64,000 bases of DNA from SIG565 sp045601525 (GTDB taxonomy: Bacteria > Bacillota > Clostridia > Oscillospirales > Acutalibacteraceae). This document shows positions 34,260 through 42,300 of the stretch, one piece after another. The notes beneath the pieces are model-generated. The model was not told where the DNA came from and did not search any database. It worked only from the letters and a program-made list of their open reading frames with translations. Position 1 is the stretch's first letter; each line of letters starts with the position of its first letter. The stretch is taken from the NCBI GenBank assembly GCA_045601525.1, contig JAZRZR010000063.1:1-64000 (forward strand). The letters run 5' to 3'. The translations under genes and the position numbers were made by a program.

Positions 34260-34574
34260 ATGGGTAAGGCTACCGGAATAGTTGAGGTTTACGGTTTGGT
34301 AGCAGCATTTGTTGCTTGTGATGCAGGCTGCAAGGCGGCTGATGTTACGGTAGAACACTTTGACAAAAACAAGCCGGGCAACCCCGATAAATTATCAGTT
34401 CCGCTTATTGTGGCAATAAAATTCAGAGGCAATGTTGATAGCGTTGAGGCGGCAGTAGAGGCTGCTATTGAGGCTGCAAACGGCGTTTCGGGTGTTGTAA
34501 CATCATACATAATTCCAAACACCGAGGAACAAACAGAACCTATGTTAAAACTAAACGCATTTGATAAAAATTAA
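34260..34574 (+). CDS. BMC-H shell protein with altered, longer pore loop
   Basis: A 104-residue single BMC domain (ATGIVEVYGLVAAFVACDAGCKAADV opening). In place of the GTEKIGSG pore loop of the sister proteins it has a longer, charged EHFDKNKPGNPDKLSVPL, so its hexamer pore would be different in size and charge. Two cysteines (CDAGC) lie in the first helix. It starts 14 bp after the dehydrogenase. The alternative view, that it is a divergent PduK-like subunit without the extension, is possible. Confidence 0.88.
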   Translation: MGKATGIVEVYGLVAAFVACDAGCKAADVTVEHFDKNKPGNPDKLSVPLIVAIKFRGNVDSVEAAVEAAIEAANGVSGVVTSYIIPNTEEQTEPMLKLNAFDKN

Positions 34575-34588
34575 CGGAGGAAATTAAA

Positions 34589-34864
34589 ATGGCTAAAGAA
34601 GCACTTGGTATGGTAGAAACACGCGGCTTGACCGCAGCAATCGAGGCAGCAGATGCAATGGTAAAGGCTGCAGAGGTTGTACTTATCGGCACCGAGAAAA
34701 TCGGTTCGGGGCTCGTATCTGTTATGGTACGCGGTGATGGAGGCGCAGTTAAGGCTGCTGTTGAAGCAGGCGGCGCAATGGCAAGTAAACTCGGTGAGCT
34801 TGTTGCTGTGCACGTAATTCCTCGTCCCCACGCTGATGTAGAAAAGATTTTACCTAAATTTTAA
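34589..34864 (+). CDS. BMC-H shell protein (EutM/PduA-like), copy 1
   Basis: A 91-residue canonical BMC hexamer subunit: ALGMVETRGLTAAIEAADAMVKAAEV, pore loop GTEKIGSGLVSVMVRGD, C-terminal HVIPRPHADVEKILPKF. It is nearly identical to the copies at 35265 and 35572, indicating tandem duplication. One substitution, GDGGAV for GDVGAV, is specific to this copy. Strong ribosome site GGAGG. It would form the main shell facets. Confidence 0.96.
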   Translation: MAKEALGMVETRGLTAAIEAADAMVKAAEVVLIGTEKIGSGLVSVMVRGDGGAVKAAVEAGGAMASKLGELVAVHVIPRPHADVEKILPKF

Positions 34865-34878
34865 GAGGTATATAACTA

Positions 34879-35163
34879 ATGAAATCTTTAGGTTTAATTG
34901 AGGTAAGTGGCGTAACCGCCGCAATCGACTGTCTTGATATAATGTGCAAGTCGGCGGAGGTCGAGCTTGTAACTTGGGAGAGAAAACTCGGTGGCAGATT
35001 GGTTACGGTAATTGTAAGAGGCGATGTGGCGGCTGTAACTGCGGCTGTTGAGAATGCTGTAAAAGGCGGTCTTAAAAAACCCGTTGCCCATGCAGTTATA
35101 GCAAACCCTCATAGTGAAACCGAGCGCCTGTTAAAAATCAGTGCGGCTCGACTTGAAAGGTAG
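34879..35163 (+). CDS. BMC-H shell protein, divergent
   Basis: A 94-residue BMC domain (SLGLIEVSGVTAAIDCLDIMCKSAEV) with pore loop WERKLGGRLVTVIVRGD in place of GTEKIGSG: a bulky Trp and two Arg would line a different, more basic pore. C-terminal HAVIANPHSETERLLKI replaces the usual HVIPRPH. Two cysteines lie in helix 1. It lies 14 bp from its neighbour and is in the same operon. Confidence 0.93.
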   Translation: MKSLGLIEVSGVTAAIDCLDIMCKSAEVELVTWERKLGGRLVTVIVRGDVAAVTAAVENAVKGGLKKPVAHAVIANPHSETERLLKISAARLER

Positions 35164-35171
35164 GTTAAATT

Positions 35172-35543
35172 ATGGCTACTGAAAAAAATACAACAACTGC
35201 TGCAAAGGCTGAGCCTAAGGCGGCAGAGGTAAAGAAAACTACGCCGGTAAAGGAGGTTAAGAGAATGGAACTTCAGGCATTAGGAATGGTTGAAACCAGA
35301 GGTCTTGTTGCTGCTATTGAGGCTGCCGATGCAATGGTAAAGGCTGCTAATGTAGTGCTCATCGGTACCGAGAAAATCGGTTCAGGTCTTGTATCTGTTA
35401 TGGTACGCGGTGATGTAGGCGCTGTTAAGGCTGCTGTTGAAGCAGGCGGCGCTTCGGCTTCCAAGCTCGGCGAACTGGTTGCAATTCATGTAATACCCCG
35501 TCCCCACAATGATGTGGAGAAAATTTTACCCACACTTAAATAA
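35172..35543 (+). CDS. BMC-H shell protein with N-terminal extension, copy 2 (possible internal start at 35265)
   Basis: The full frame encodes 123 residues: 31 residues rich in Lys, Ala, Thr and Glu, then a canonical BMC-H domain (ELQALGMVETRGLVAAIEAADAMVKAANV, GTEKIGSG) nearly identical to copies 1 and 3. The outer ATG at 35172 has only a weak AGGTAGG site. The inner ATG at 35265 has a near-perfect AAAGGAGGT (35249-35257) at 7-base spacing and would give a normal 92-residue subunit. Either two isoforms are made, or the inner site is an accident of Lys-Glu-Val codons. The extension has no clear homology. Confidence 0.9.
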   Translation: MATEKNTTTAAKAEPKAAEVKKTTPVKEVKRMELQALGMVETRGLVAAIEAADAMVKAANVVLIGTEKIGSGLVSVMVRGDVGAVKAAVEAGGASASKLGELVAIHVIPRPHNDVEKILPTLK

Positions 35544-35571
35544 TAAATTAATTTGTTAGGAGGAAAAACAA

Positions 35572-35850
35572 ATGGCATTAGAAGCATTAGGTATGGTTGA
35601 AACAAGAGGTCTTGTTGCTGCTATCGAGGCTGCCGACGCAATGGTTAAGGCTGCTAACGTAGAGCTCATCGGTACCGAGAAAATCGGTTCGGGACTCGTA
35701 TCAGTTATGGTACGCGGCGATGTAGGTGCTGTTAAGGCTGCTGTTGAAGCAGGCGGCTCTTCAGCTTCCAAGCTTGGCGAACTCGTTGCTACACACGTAA
35801 TCCCCAGACCTCATAGTGATGTTGAGAAGATTCTTCCCACATTAAAGTAA
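35572..35850 (+). CDS. BMC-H shell protein, copy 3
   Basis: A 92-residue canonical hexamer subunit, the third near-identical copy (ALEALGMVETRGLVAAIEAADAMVKAANVE, GTEKIGSG, HVIPRPHSDVEKILPTLK). It has the best ribosome site of the set (AGGAGG), so it may be the most abundant. It is followed by two stable RNA hairpins before the vertex-protein gene. Confidence 0.96.
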   Translation: MALEALGMVETRGLVAAIEAADAMVKAANVELIGTEKIGSGLVSVMVRGDVGAVKAAVEAGGSSASKLGELVATHVIPRPHSDVEKILPTLK

Positions 35851-35857
35851 TTAACTA

Positions 35858-35917
35858 ATGGGCAAAGCCCATCACACTTAAATCATTATGCGGCGGGGCA
35901 ACCCGCCGCAGAGTGTG
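35858..35917 (+). promoter_or_regulatory. Stable RNA hairpins between BMC-H and BMC-P genes
   Basis: Hairpin 1 is ATGGGC-AAA-GCCCAT (35858-35872). Hairpin 2 is GCGGCGGG (35890-35897), GCAA tetraloop, CCCGCCGC (35902-35909), possibly extended by CACAC (35874-35878) pairing with GTGTG (35913-35917). No T run follows, so they are not terminators; they may block exonucleases or mark a processing site that keeps BMC-H message above BMC-P message. Confidence 0.65.
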
Positions 35918-35947
35918 GCCTTTACTACACTCAGAAAGGGTTTAACA

Positions 35948-36226
35948 ATGATTATCGGAAAAGTTGTAGGAAGCGTTGTTTCCACACGAAAAAATGAAAA
36001 GCTTATAGGTTGCAAGTTTATGGTTATAGAACCGCTTGAAAGCTACGGCAACCCTCAAGATAAAATTATTGCGATAGACAATATAGGTGCAGGCATAAGC
36101 GAAACAGTGCTCGTGGCAACAGGCTCTGCTGCAAGAATAGGCAGCGATATGGAAAACGCCCCTGTTGATGCCGCTATCGTAGGTATTATAGATTCATCAA
36201 TAGGTTTATCCGGAGTTTCTAAATAA
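35948..36226 (+). CDS. BMC-P vertex protein (EutN/CcmL/PduN family)
   Basis: A 92-residue pentamer subunit that caps shell vertices: IIGKVVGSVVSTRKNEKLIGCKFMVIEP, then DKIIAIDNIGAGISETVLVATGSAAR, and PVDAAIVGIID, all hallmarks. The start is ATG 35948 after AAAGGG; an in-frame ATG 20 codons upstream lies in the hairpin and is rejected. It overlaps the PduS-like gene by one base (TAATG). Confidence 0.96.
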   Translation: MIIGKVVGSVVSTRKNEKLIGCKFMVIEPLESYGNPQDKIIAIDNIGAGISETVLVATGSAARIGSDMENAPVDAAIVGIIDSSIGLSGVSK

Positions 36227-37554
36227 TGAAATTAGAAGAACTAAAGCTTTTGCTTCGGGATAACGGAATTGTGGGCGCCGGCGGCGCAGGTTTTCCGTCC
36301 TATGCAAAGCTTGATAAGAAGGCGGATACAATTATTCTTAATTGTGCCGAATGTGAGCCGCTTCTTAAATTGCATAGACAGGTTTTGGAGCACTATACAT
36401 TTGAAGTTCTTTCCGCCCTCGACTTAATCGCGAAAACACTGGGAGTCAAAAATGTTTTCGTAGGCATAAAGTCGTCATATAAACGCACGATTGCTGCCCT
36501 CGAAGCACAAAACGACTCTTTTCCAAATATTCAAATTGCCCGTTTGCCCGAGATTTATCCTATAGGTGATGAAGTAGTTCTCACCTATGAGGTTACCAAA
36601 AGGGTGGTGCCGGCAGGCACTATTCCGTTAGAGGTAGGGGTTGTGGTCTTTAATGTTGAAACGGTTTATAATTTGAGCCGTGCATTAAAGGGCGAGGCAG
36701 TGACTCACAAGTTTGTAAGCATTGTGGGCGAGGTTGCAAATCCTATTACGGTATGCGCCCCTGTAGGTATGCAAATTGACCGACTTGTCCGTCTTGCAGG
36801 CGGCACCACAGTAGAAAACCCTGTTTTCTTGGTGGGCGGTCCTATGATGGGTAAAATTCAGAGCGGATTTTCACCAATCACCAAGACAACAAACGCAATT
36901 ATCGTGTTGTCAGAGGAACATCCCTTAATCCGTAAAAAACAGGCTAAAACCGTTATCGATATGAAGCGTGCTATGGCGGCTTGCTGTCAGTGCAGTTATT
37001 GTACCGATTTGTGTCCGAGAAATCTCCTCGGTCACCCGATTGAACCGCATAAGTTTATGCTTTATGCAACAAACAGTGTAACAAATGATGCACAGCCTTA
37101 TGTAAATTCTCTTTATTGCAGTGGTTGCGGTCTTTGTGAGATGTATTCTTGCGGTCAAGGTCTTTCTCCGAGAGCCTTGCTTGATGCTTGCAAAGGCGGA
37201 CTTCGCGCCAAGGGTGTAAAACCCGAAAAGCAGCAGGACGGCGGAGTGAGTGAAGCAAGGGACAAACGCCGAATACCGACAAGGCGTCTTGTGGCTCGTT
37301 TGGGACTCGCAAAATATAACAAAACAGCCCCAATAGAAACTAAAATGCTTTCGGACGTTGCGGTTAAAATTTTACTTACACAGCATATTGGCGCCCCCTC
37401 AAAAGCCGTTGTTTCGGTAGGAGATGAGGTGAAACGGGGTCAGGTTATAGCGGTTTATGACCAGAAGGCCTTGGGTGTAAATATACACGCCTCAATTGAT
37501 GGCGTAATCAGTCAGGTGACTGACAAATATATTCTTATAGAAAGTGAGGGATAA
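36226..37554 (+). CDS. PduS-like Fe-S flavoprotein (RnfC-type NADH dehydrogenase)
   Basis: A 442-residue RnfC-like electron carrier. The N-terminal glycine-rich NADH/FMN segment is IVGAGGAGFPSYAKL; NCAECEPLL follows. Two [4Fe-4S] motifs are C-x2-C-x2-C-x3-C (CQCSYCTDLC, near residue 252) and CSGCGLCEMYSC (near residue 298). The C-terminus has a barrel-sandwich motif (GAPSKAVVSVGDEVKRGQV). In B12-dependent Pdu systems PduS reduces cobalamin; here the dehydratase is B12-independent, so a role in NADH reoxidation or feeding electrons through the PduT shell cluster is more likely. The 1-bp overlap with the vertex gene indicates coupling. Confidence 0.93.
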   Translation: MKLEELKLLLRDNGIVGAGGAGFPSYAKLDKKADTIILNCAECEPLLKLHRQVLEHYTFEVLSALDLIAKTLGVKNVFVGIKSSYKRTIAALEAQNDSFPNIQIARLPEIYPIGDEVVLTYEVTKRVVPAGTIPLEVGVVVFNVETVYNLSRALKGEAVTHKFVSIVGEVANPITVCAPVGMQIDRLVRLAGGTTVENPVFLVGGPMMGKIQSGFSPITKTTNAIIVLSEEHPLIRKKQAKTVIDMKRAMAACCQCSYCTDLCPRNLLGHPIEPHKFMLYATNSVTNDAQPYVNSLYCSGCGLCEMYSCGQGLSPRALLDACKGGLRAKGVKPEKQQDGGVSEARDKRRIPTRRLVARLGLAKYNKTAPIETKMLSDVAVKILLTQHIGAPSKAVVSVGDEVKRGQVIAVYDQKALGVNIHASIDGVISQVTDKYILIESEG

Positions 37555-37557
37555 ACC

Positions 37558-38106
37558 GTGCGAAAAGCAATCGGTATGATTGAGATGAAAACCGTATCAT
37601 CGGGTATGCGTGCCGCTGATACAATGGTTAAAACGGCCGAGGTTGATATAATCGAAGCAAGTACGGTTTGCCCAGGTAAATATATTATTCTTATCAGTGG
37701 TGAATTGAGCGCCGTAAAGGCATCGGTAGATGCGGCAGCGGCCAATAATCCCGACAATCTTATTGATAGTTTTGTTTTGGGAAATCCCCACGAATCAATT
37801 TTCAGCGCACTTTACGGTTCAACCGATGTCGGTTCTCCAAATGCGCTCGGTGTACTTGAAACCTTTTCATCTTCGGCGGCAATCGTGGCTGCCGATATAG
37901 CTGCTAAAACGGCCTTGGTCGATTTGATAGAGCTTCGCCTAGCACGCGGTATGTGCGGCAAGTCTTATTTGTTACTTACAGGTGAAATCGCCGCAGTTCA
38001 AGCGGCAATTGAGCGTGCTCAGTCGGGCGCAGGGGAGAACGGTATGTTCTTGGATAGCGCGGTAATCCCCCATCCCGATGAAAAAACCTGGCAAAGCATT
38101 TTATAA
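37558..38106 (+). CDS. PduT-like tandem BMC-T shell protein with Fe-S cysteine
   Basis: A 182-residue double-BMC-domain protein forming pseudohexameric trimers. Domain 1 (~1-90) has STVCPGKYIILISGE with Cys38 in the pore loop, the position of the [4Fe-4S] ligand of PduT; domain 2 (~97-182) has MCGKSYLLLTGEIAAVQ. It likely conducts electrons across the shell, partnered with PduS, whose gene is 3 bp upstream. The start codon is GTG (37558) after GTGAGGG. Confidence 0.93.
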   Translation: MRKAIGMIEMKTVSSGMRAADTMVKTAEVDIIEASTVCPGKYIILISGELSAVKASVDAAAANNPDNLIDSFVLGNPHESIFSALYGSTDVGSPNALGVLETFSSSAAIVAADIAAKTALVDLIELRLARGMCGKSYLLLTGEIAAVQAAIERAQSGAGENGMFLDSAVIPHPDEKTWQSIL

Positions 38107-38147
38107 TGCGAATTTAGAATTGTTAAAAATTATGAAGGAGTGAGCAT

Positions 38148-38906
38148 ATGCTTGCTATTGAGCGTCGCAACGCAATACTCACAAAACTTACGGTAGAAGG
38201 TAAGGTTATAGTTGCTGATTTAAGTCAGGAGTTTTCGGTTACGGAAGAAACTATCCGTCGTGACCTTGAAAGACTTGAAAATGACGGTCTTGCCAAAAAG
38301 ACATACGGCGGTGCCGTTGCCAACAAAAACCCTAACACCGACCTACCTTACAGTGTGCGTAAGCGCGCGAATGTTGAGAAAAAGCAACGAATTGCCGAGA
38401 TTATCGGTGATATGATAAATGATGGCGATTATATTATGTTGGATGCAAGTTCAACGGCCATTTTCGTTGCTAAATATATAAAGAACAAGAAGAACATAAC
38501 CCTTATTACAAATTCGGTTGAAATTTTGCTCGAACTTGCTGATAAAGAAGACTGGAACATTCTTTCAACAGGCGGCTCACTCAGAAAAGGCGCTCTTTCC
38601 TTGGTTGGCGCATCGGCCGAGAAAATGATAAGAGGTTTCCATGTAGATTTAGCAGTTTGTTCGGCTAAAGGTTTGGATATTAAAATGGGTGTTACCGATT
38701 CCAATGAAAAGGATTCCCAAATAAAACAAGCCATCTTCTCGGCGGCCGAGAAAAGAGTCCTCGCTGTTGACTCTACAAAGTTCGATAAGATATCCTTCGT
38801 TAAGGTGTGCGAGGCTTCGGAGGTTGACCTTGTTGTCACCGATGAGCCACCAACTGAGCGTTGGGTAGAGTATTTTAAGGAAAACAATGTTGAATTAGTT
38901 TATTAG
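38148..38906 (+). CDS. DeoR-family transcriptional regulator of the microcompartment locus
   Basis: A 252-residue regulator. Residues 1-57 are the DeoR winged HTH (LAIERRNAILTKLTVEGKVIVADLSQEFSVTEETIRRDLERLE, GGAV), residues ~75-230 a phosphosugar-sensing DeoRC domain (DGDYIMLDASSTA, LITNSVEIL, DSTKFDK). It would sense a fucose- or rhamnose-derived phosphate and control the locus; lying inside the operon it would be autoregulated. Ribosome site AAGGAGTG. Candidate operators are the palindromes upstream of the dehydratase gene, which is inference. Confidence 0.92.
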   Translation: MLAIERRNAILTKLTVEGKVIVADLSQEFSVTEETIRRDLERLENDGLAKKTYGGAVANKNPNTDLPYSVRKRANVEKKQRIAEIIGDMINDGDYIMLDASSTAIFVAKYIKNKKNITLITNSVEILLELADKEDWNILSTGGSLRKGALSLVGASAEKMIRGFHVDLAVCSAKGLDIKMGVTDSNEKDSQIKQAIFSAAEKRVLAVDSTKFDKISFVKVCEASEVDLVVTDEPPTERWVEYFKENNVELVY

Positions 38907-38920
38907 GAAGGCGGAAAGAT

Positions 38921-40126
38921 ATGAAAATTCTCGTTATAAACGCAGGAAGCTCATCCCTTAAATATCAGTTGTTTGATATGACAAATGGCGAAGTGCTTGC
39001 CAAGGGTAACTGCGAGTGCATAGGTCTTAAAGAGGGCATTGTAACACACAAGCGCCCCGGTAAAGATAATTATGTTATCAATCCCGAAATGGCTTCACAC
39101 GATACAGCGCTCGAAATCGTGTTGGGACTTCTTGTTGATGAGGAGTACGGAGTGATTGCTGATATTTCCGAAATAGATGCGGTAGGTCACCGTATTGCTC
39201 ACGGCGGCGAGAAGTACAAAACCTCAAGCTTGATTGATGAGGAGGTTGTGGCTTATCTCGAAACTATAGTGCCGATTAACCCCCTTCACGGACCGCCTGC
39301 CATTAAGGGTATAAAGGCTTGTATGTCGCTTATGGAGAATGTTCCGCAGGTTGGCGTTTTTGATACATCTTTTTATTCGGATATTCCCGATTTCCGCACA
39401 ATTTATGCTATTCCTTATGAACTTTATACCGATTATAAAATTCGCCGTTATGGTTTCCACGGTACATCACACCGTTTTGTATCGGCTAAGGCGGCTGAAA
39501 TTCTTGGTAAGGATATAAAGGACTTAAAGATTGTAACCTGTCATTTGGGCAACGGCTCATCAATCACAGCGGTTGATGGCGGCAAGGCCATCGACACATC
39601 AATGGGCTTTACCCCTCAAGAGGGTGTTCCTATGGGCACCAGAAGTGGAACAATCGACCCCACAATCGTTCCCTACATAATGAAGGTTAAGGGTGTTTCG
39701 GCAGATGAGGTTGAGGATATACTCAATCGTAAATCAGGCCTTTTGGGTGTTAGCGGCATTTCGAATGATGCTCGTGCAGTAAGTGAGGCTGCGGCAAACG
39801 GTAATGAGCGTGCCCGCCTTGCAATTAAGATGCTTGCAAACAGTATTAAGAAGTATATTGGTAGCTATGCTGCCGAGATGAATGGCATTGATGTTTTGGT
39901 TTTCACTGCAGGTATTGGTGAAAATGATAACGATATGCGCCGTATGGTTTGCGAGGATATGGATTTTCTCGGCATAGCAATTGATAACAGTAAAAACGAT
40001 AATATTCCGAGAGGTAGCGGCGCTGACATTACTGCCGATGGCGCAAGAGTAAAAACACTTGTTGTACCGACTGATGAGGAATATATGATTGCTCTTGATA
40101 CAGTGAGCGTTGCAGGACTTAAATAA
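38921..40126 (+). CDS. ackA: Acetate/propionate kinase
   Basis: A 401-residue ASKHA-fold kinase: N-terminal INAGSSSLKYQLFDM, GFHGTSHRFV, MGTRSGTIDP, and FTAGIGEND, all standard for acetate kinase. In this operon it would convert propionyl-phosphate made by PduL to propionate with ATP gain, the role of PduW. It carries no encapsulation peptide, so it may be cytosolic. Because it lies in the operon between the regulator and the aldehyde dehydrogenase, a specialised propionate role is likely, but the same fold uses acetate. Confidence 0.95.
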   Translation: MKILVINAGSSSLKYQLFDMTNGEVLAKGNCECIGLKEGIVTHKRPGKDNYVINPEMASHDTALEIVLGLLVDEEYGVIADISEIDAVGHRIAHGGEKYKTSSLIDEEVVAYLETIVPINPLHGPPAIKGIKACMSLMENVPQVGVFDTSFYSDIPDFRTIYAIPYELYTDYKIRRYGFHGTSHRFVSAKAAEILGKDIKDLKIVTCHLGNGSSITAVDGGKAIDTSMGFTPQEGVPMGTRSGTIDPTIVPYIMKVKGVSADEVEDILNRKSGLLGVSGISNDARAVSEAAANGNERARLAIKMLANSIKKYIGSYAAEMNGIDVLVFTAGIGENDNDMRRMVCEDMDFLGIAIDNSKNDNIPRGSGADITADGARVKTLVVPTDEEYMIALDTVSVAGLK

Positions 40127-40143
40127 TTTTAGGAGGCAAAATA

Positions 40144-41586
40144 ATGGCAACAATTTCCGAGGCTGAAATCCGTCAGGTTGTAAGTCAGGTTTTGAATAAT
40201 TTGCAATCGGCTCCTACATCGAATTGGGATGCAACTCAATACGGTGGTAGAAAGCTTGTTGGTATATATGATGATATGAACGATGCTATCGATGCGGCTA
40301 ACGGCGGTTATAAGGCCGTTCGTGCCATGAGTGTTGAGCAAAGGGAAAAAATCATCACTGAAATCCGCCGTTTAACACGCGAAGAGGCTCCTATTATGGC
40401 GGCTCTCGGCGTGGCTGAAACAGGTATGGGTAGGGTAGAACACAAAAAGGCTAAACACCTTTTGGTTGCCGATAAAACCCCCGGCACCGAAGATATTGTT
40501 TCAACTGCAAAAACAGGGGATAACGGTCTTACCCTTATTGAAATGGCACCCTTTGGTGTTGTAGGTGCAATTACACCGAGTACAAACCCAAGTGAAACTG
40601 TAATATGCAACAGTATTGGCATGATAGCGGCGGGTAACGGCGTTGTATTTAACCCCCACCCCAATGCTATTGCTACATCAAACTATGCGGTTGACCTTGT
40701 GAACCGTGCAAGTAAAAATGCGGGCGGCCCCGAGGTGCTTGTTTGCTCTATGAAAAAGCCGACACTTGATTCGGCCGCAATTATGCAGTCGCACCCCCTT
40801 ATCCGTCTTCTCGTTTGCACAGGTGGTCCCGGTGTTGTAAAGGCTGTTTTGTCCTCGGGCAAAAAGGCTATTGGCGCCGGTGCGGGCAATCCCCCCGTAA
40901 TCGTTGACGATACTGCCGATATCAAAAAGGCAGGCAAGGATATTATTGATGGTTGCACCTTTGATAATAATCTTCCTTGTATTGCCGAAAAAGAAGTATT
41001 TGCATTCAAGAATATTGCTGATGAACTTATTTCGGTTATGCTTAAAAACGGTGCATATCTTATTGATGCCGATCAAGCAAACAAATTGGCAAGCATTGTT
41101 CTTGTTGATAAAACCGACAAAAAAGGCAACGTAAGAAAGATAGTAAACCGTGACTGTGTAGGCCGTGATGCCGACGTATTGCTTGAAAAGATTGGCATAA
41201 AGGTAAGCAAGGAAATCCGTTGCATTATTTGCGAAACCGATTTCGGTCACCCCTTCGTACAAGAAGAACTTATGATGCCGATTTTACCGATTGTTCGTGT
41301 TGATAATATCGACCAAGCAATTGATTTGGCAGTTAAGGCTGAGCATGGCAATCGCCACACAGCACACATGCATTCAAAGAATATCGACCACCTTTCACGC
41401 TTTGCAAAGGCGGTAGAGACAACAATTTTTGTTAAAAACGCCCCCTCTTATGCAGGTATCGGTTTTGGCGGTGAGGGCCACGCAACCTTTACAATTGCAG
41501 GACCTACCGGCGAGGGTATCACTTCGGCACGTAGCTTTTCGCGTCAACGCCGTTGTGTAATGGCTGACAGCTTTAGAATTATTTAA
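40144..41586 (+). CDS. CoA-acylating propionaldehyde dehydrogenase (PduP/EutE type)
   Basis: A 480-residue aldehyde dehydrogenase oxidising propionaldehyde to propionyl-CoA with NAD+ in the compartment. Residues 1-18 (TISEAEIRQVVSQVLNNLQ) are an encapsulation peptide, followed by a linker (SAPTSNWDA). The ALDH core has AITPSTNPSETVICN, ICTGGPGVVK-like segments, and the nucleophile Cys in NNLPCIAEKE (near residue 279). Ribosome site AGGAGG. It lies 18 bp from the kinase gene. Confidence 0.95.
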   Translation: MATISEAEIRQVVSQVLNNLQSAPTSNWDATQYGGRKLVGIYDDMNDAIDAANGGYKAVRAMSVEQREKIITEIRRLTREEAPIMAALGVAETGMGRVEHKKAKHLLVADKTPGTEDIVSTAKTGDNGLTLIEMAPFGVVGAITPSTNPSETVICNSIGMIAAGNGVVFNPHPNAIATSNYAVDLVNRASKNAGGPEVLVCSMKKPTLDSAAIMQSHPLIRLLVCTGGPGVVKAVLSSGKKAIGAGAGNPPVIVDDTADIKKAGKDIIDGCTFDNNLPCIAEKEVFAFKNIADELISVMLKNGAYLIDADQANKLASIVLVDKTDKKGNVRKIVNRDCVGRDADVLLEKIGIKVSKEIRCIICETDFGHPFVQEELMMPILPIVRVDNIDQAIDLAVKAEHGNRHTAHMHSKNIDHLSRFAKAVETTIFVKNAPSYAGIGFGGEGHATFTIAGPTGEGITSARSFSRQRRCVMADSFRII

Positions 41587-41598
41587 GGAGAGAGCAAA

Positions 41599-42243
41599 AT
41601 GGCATACAGCGAACAAACAGTTGCAGAGGTAGTAAAGCGCGTAATGGCTGAATATAACACGGTTTCGTGTGACAGTACGGTGCCGGTCGGTGTTTCAAAC
41701 CGCCATATACACCTAAGTCAAGCCGACCTTGAAACCTTGTTTGGTAAGGGCTATGAACTAACACCCATAAAGGACCTTTCGCAGCCCGGCCAGTTTGCTT
41801 GTAAGGAACTTTTAACCATTATAGGTCCGTCACTTCGTCCCATTGAAAATGTGCGAGTTTTAGGACCCGTTAGAAAGGCCTCTCAGGTTGAAATTTCCCG
41901 CACTGATTCTTTTGTTCTTAAGGTTAAACCGCCTGTAAGAGAATCGGGCGATATAAAGGGCTCGGCACCTATTACAATAGTAGGTCCTAAGGGCGTAGTT
42001 ACCTTAAATGAGGGCTGCATTATTGCAAACCGCCATATACATATGAGTGTATCTGAGGGTCGTCAGTTCGGTCTTGCCGACGGGCAGTATGTAACGGTTG
42101 AGGCAAACGGAGAACGCCGCACAACCTTTTATGATGTTCAAGTGCGAGTGAATGATGCTTTCAGACTTGAAATGCATATCGACACCGATGATGCCAACGC
42201 TGCAGGAATAGGCAACGGTGCAAAGGTGAAAATAATAAAATGA
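41599..42243 (+). CDS. pduL: Phosphate propanoyltransferase PduL
   Basis: A 214-residue Zn-dependent phosphotransacylase converting propionyl-CoA plus phosphate to propionyl-phosphate, recycling CoA inside the compartment. Residues 1-19 (YSEQTVAEVVKRVMAEY) form an encapsulation peptide. Each of the two barrels shows its Zn motif: VGVSNRHIHLSQ and IIANRHIHMS. Last gene of the locus; a strong terminator follows 4 bp after the stop. Confidence 0.96.
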   Translation: MAYSEQTVAEVVKRVMAEYNTVSCDSTVPVGVSNRHIHLSQADLETLFGKGYELTPIKDLSQPGQFACKELLTIIGPSLRPIENVRVLGPVRKASQVEISRTDSFVLKVKPPVRESGDIKGSAPITIVGPKGVVTLNEGCIIANRHIHMSVSEGRQFGLADGQYVTVEANGERRTTFYDVQVRVNDAFRLEMHIDTDDANAAGIGNGAKVKIIK

Positions 42244-42246
42244 CCA

Positions 42247-42278
42247 AAAGCCGAAGCGTTTTGCTTCGGCTTTCTTGA
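42247..42278 (+). terminator. Terminator of the microcompartment operon
   Basis: AAAGCCGAAGC (42247-42257) pairs with GCTTCGGCTTT (42263-42273), loop GTTTT, then TCTTG. The tail is not a pure T run but the stem is strong. Confidence 0.85.
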
Positions 42279-42300
42279 TTTTAATTTGTAAAAATAAATC

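Noticed and set aside
34589..35850. Repeated DNA blocks suggesting a CRISPR-like or other array
   Set aside because: The repeats are paralogous BMC-H genes in frame; units are ~300 bp, not 20-50 bp with spacers.
40678..41262. 194-codon minus-strand frame inside the aldehyde dehydrogenase gene
   Set aside because: Antisense shadow; no start signal and no family match.
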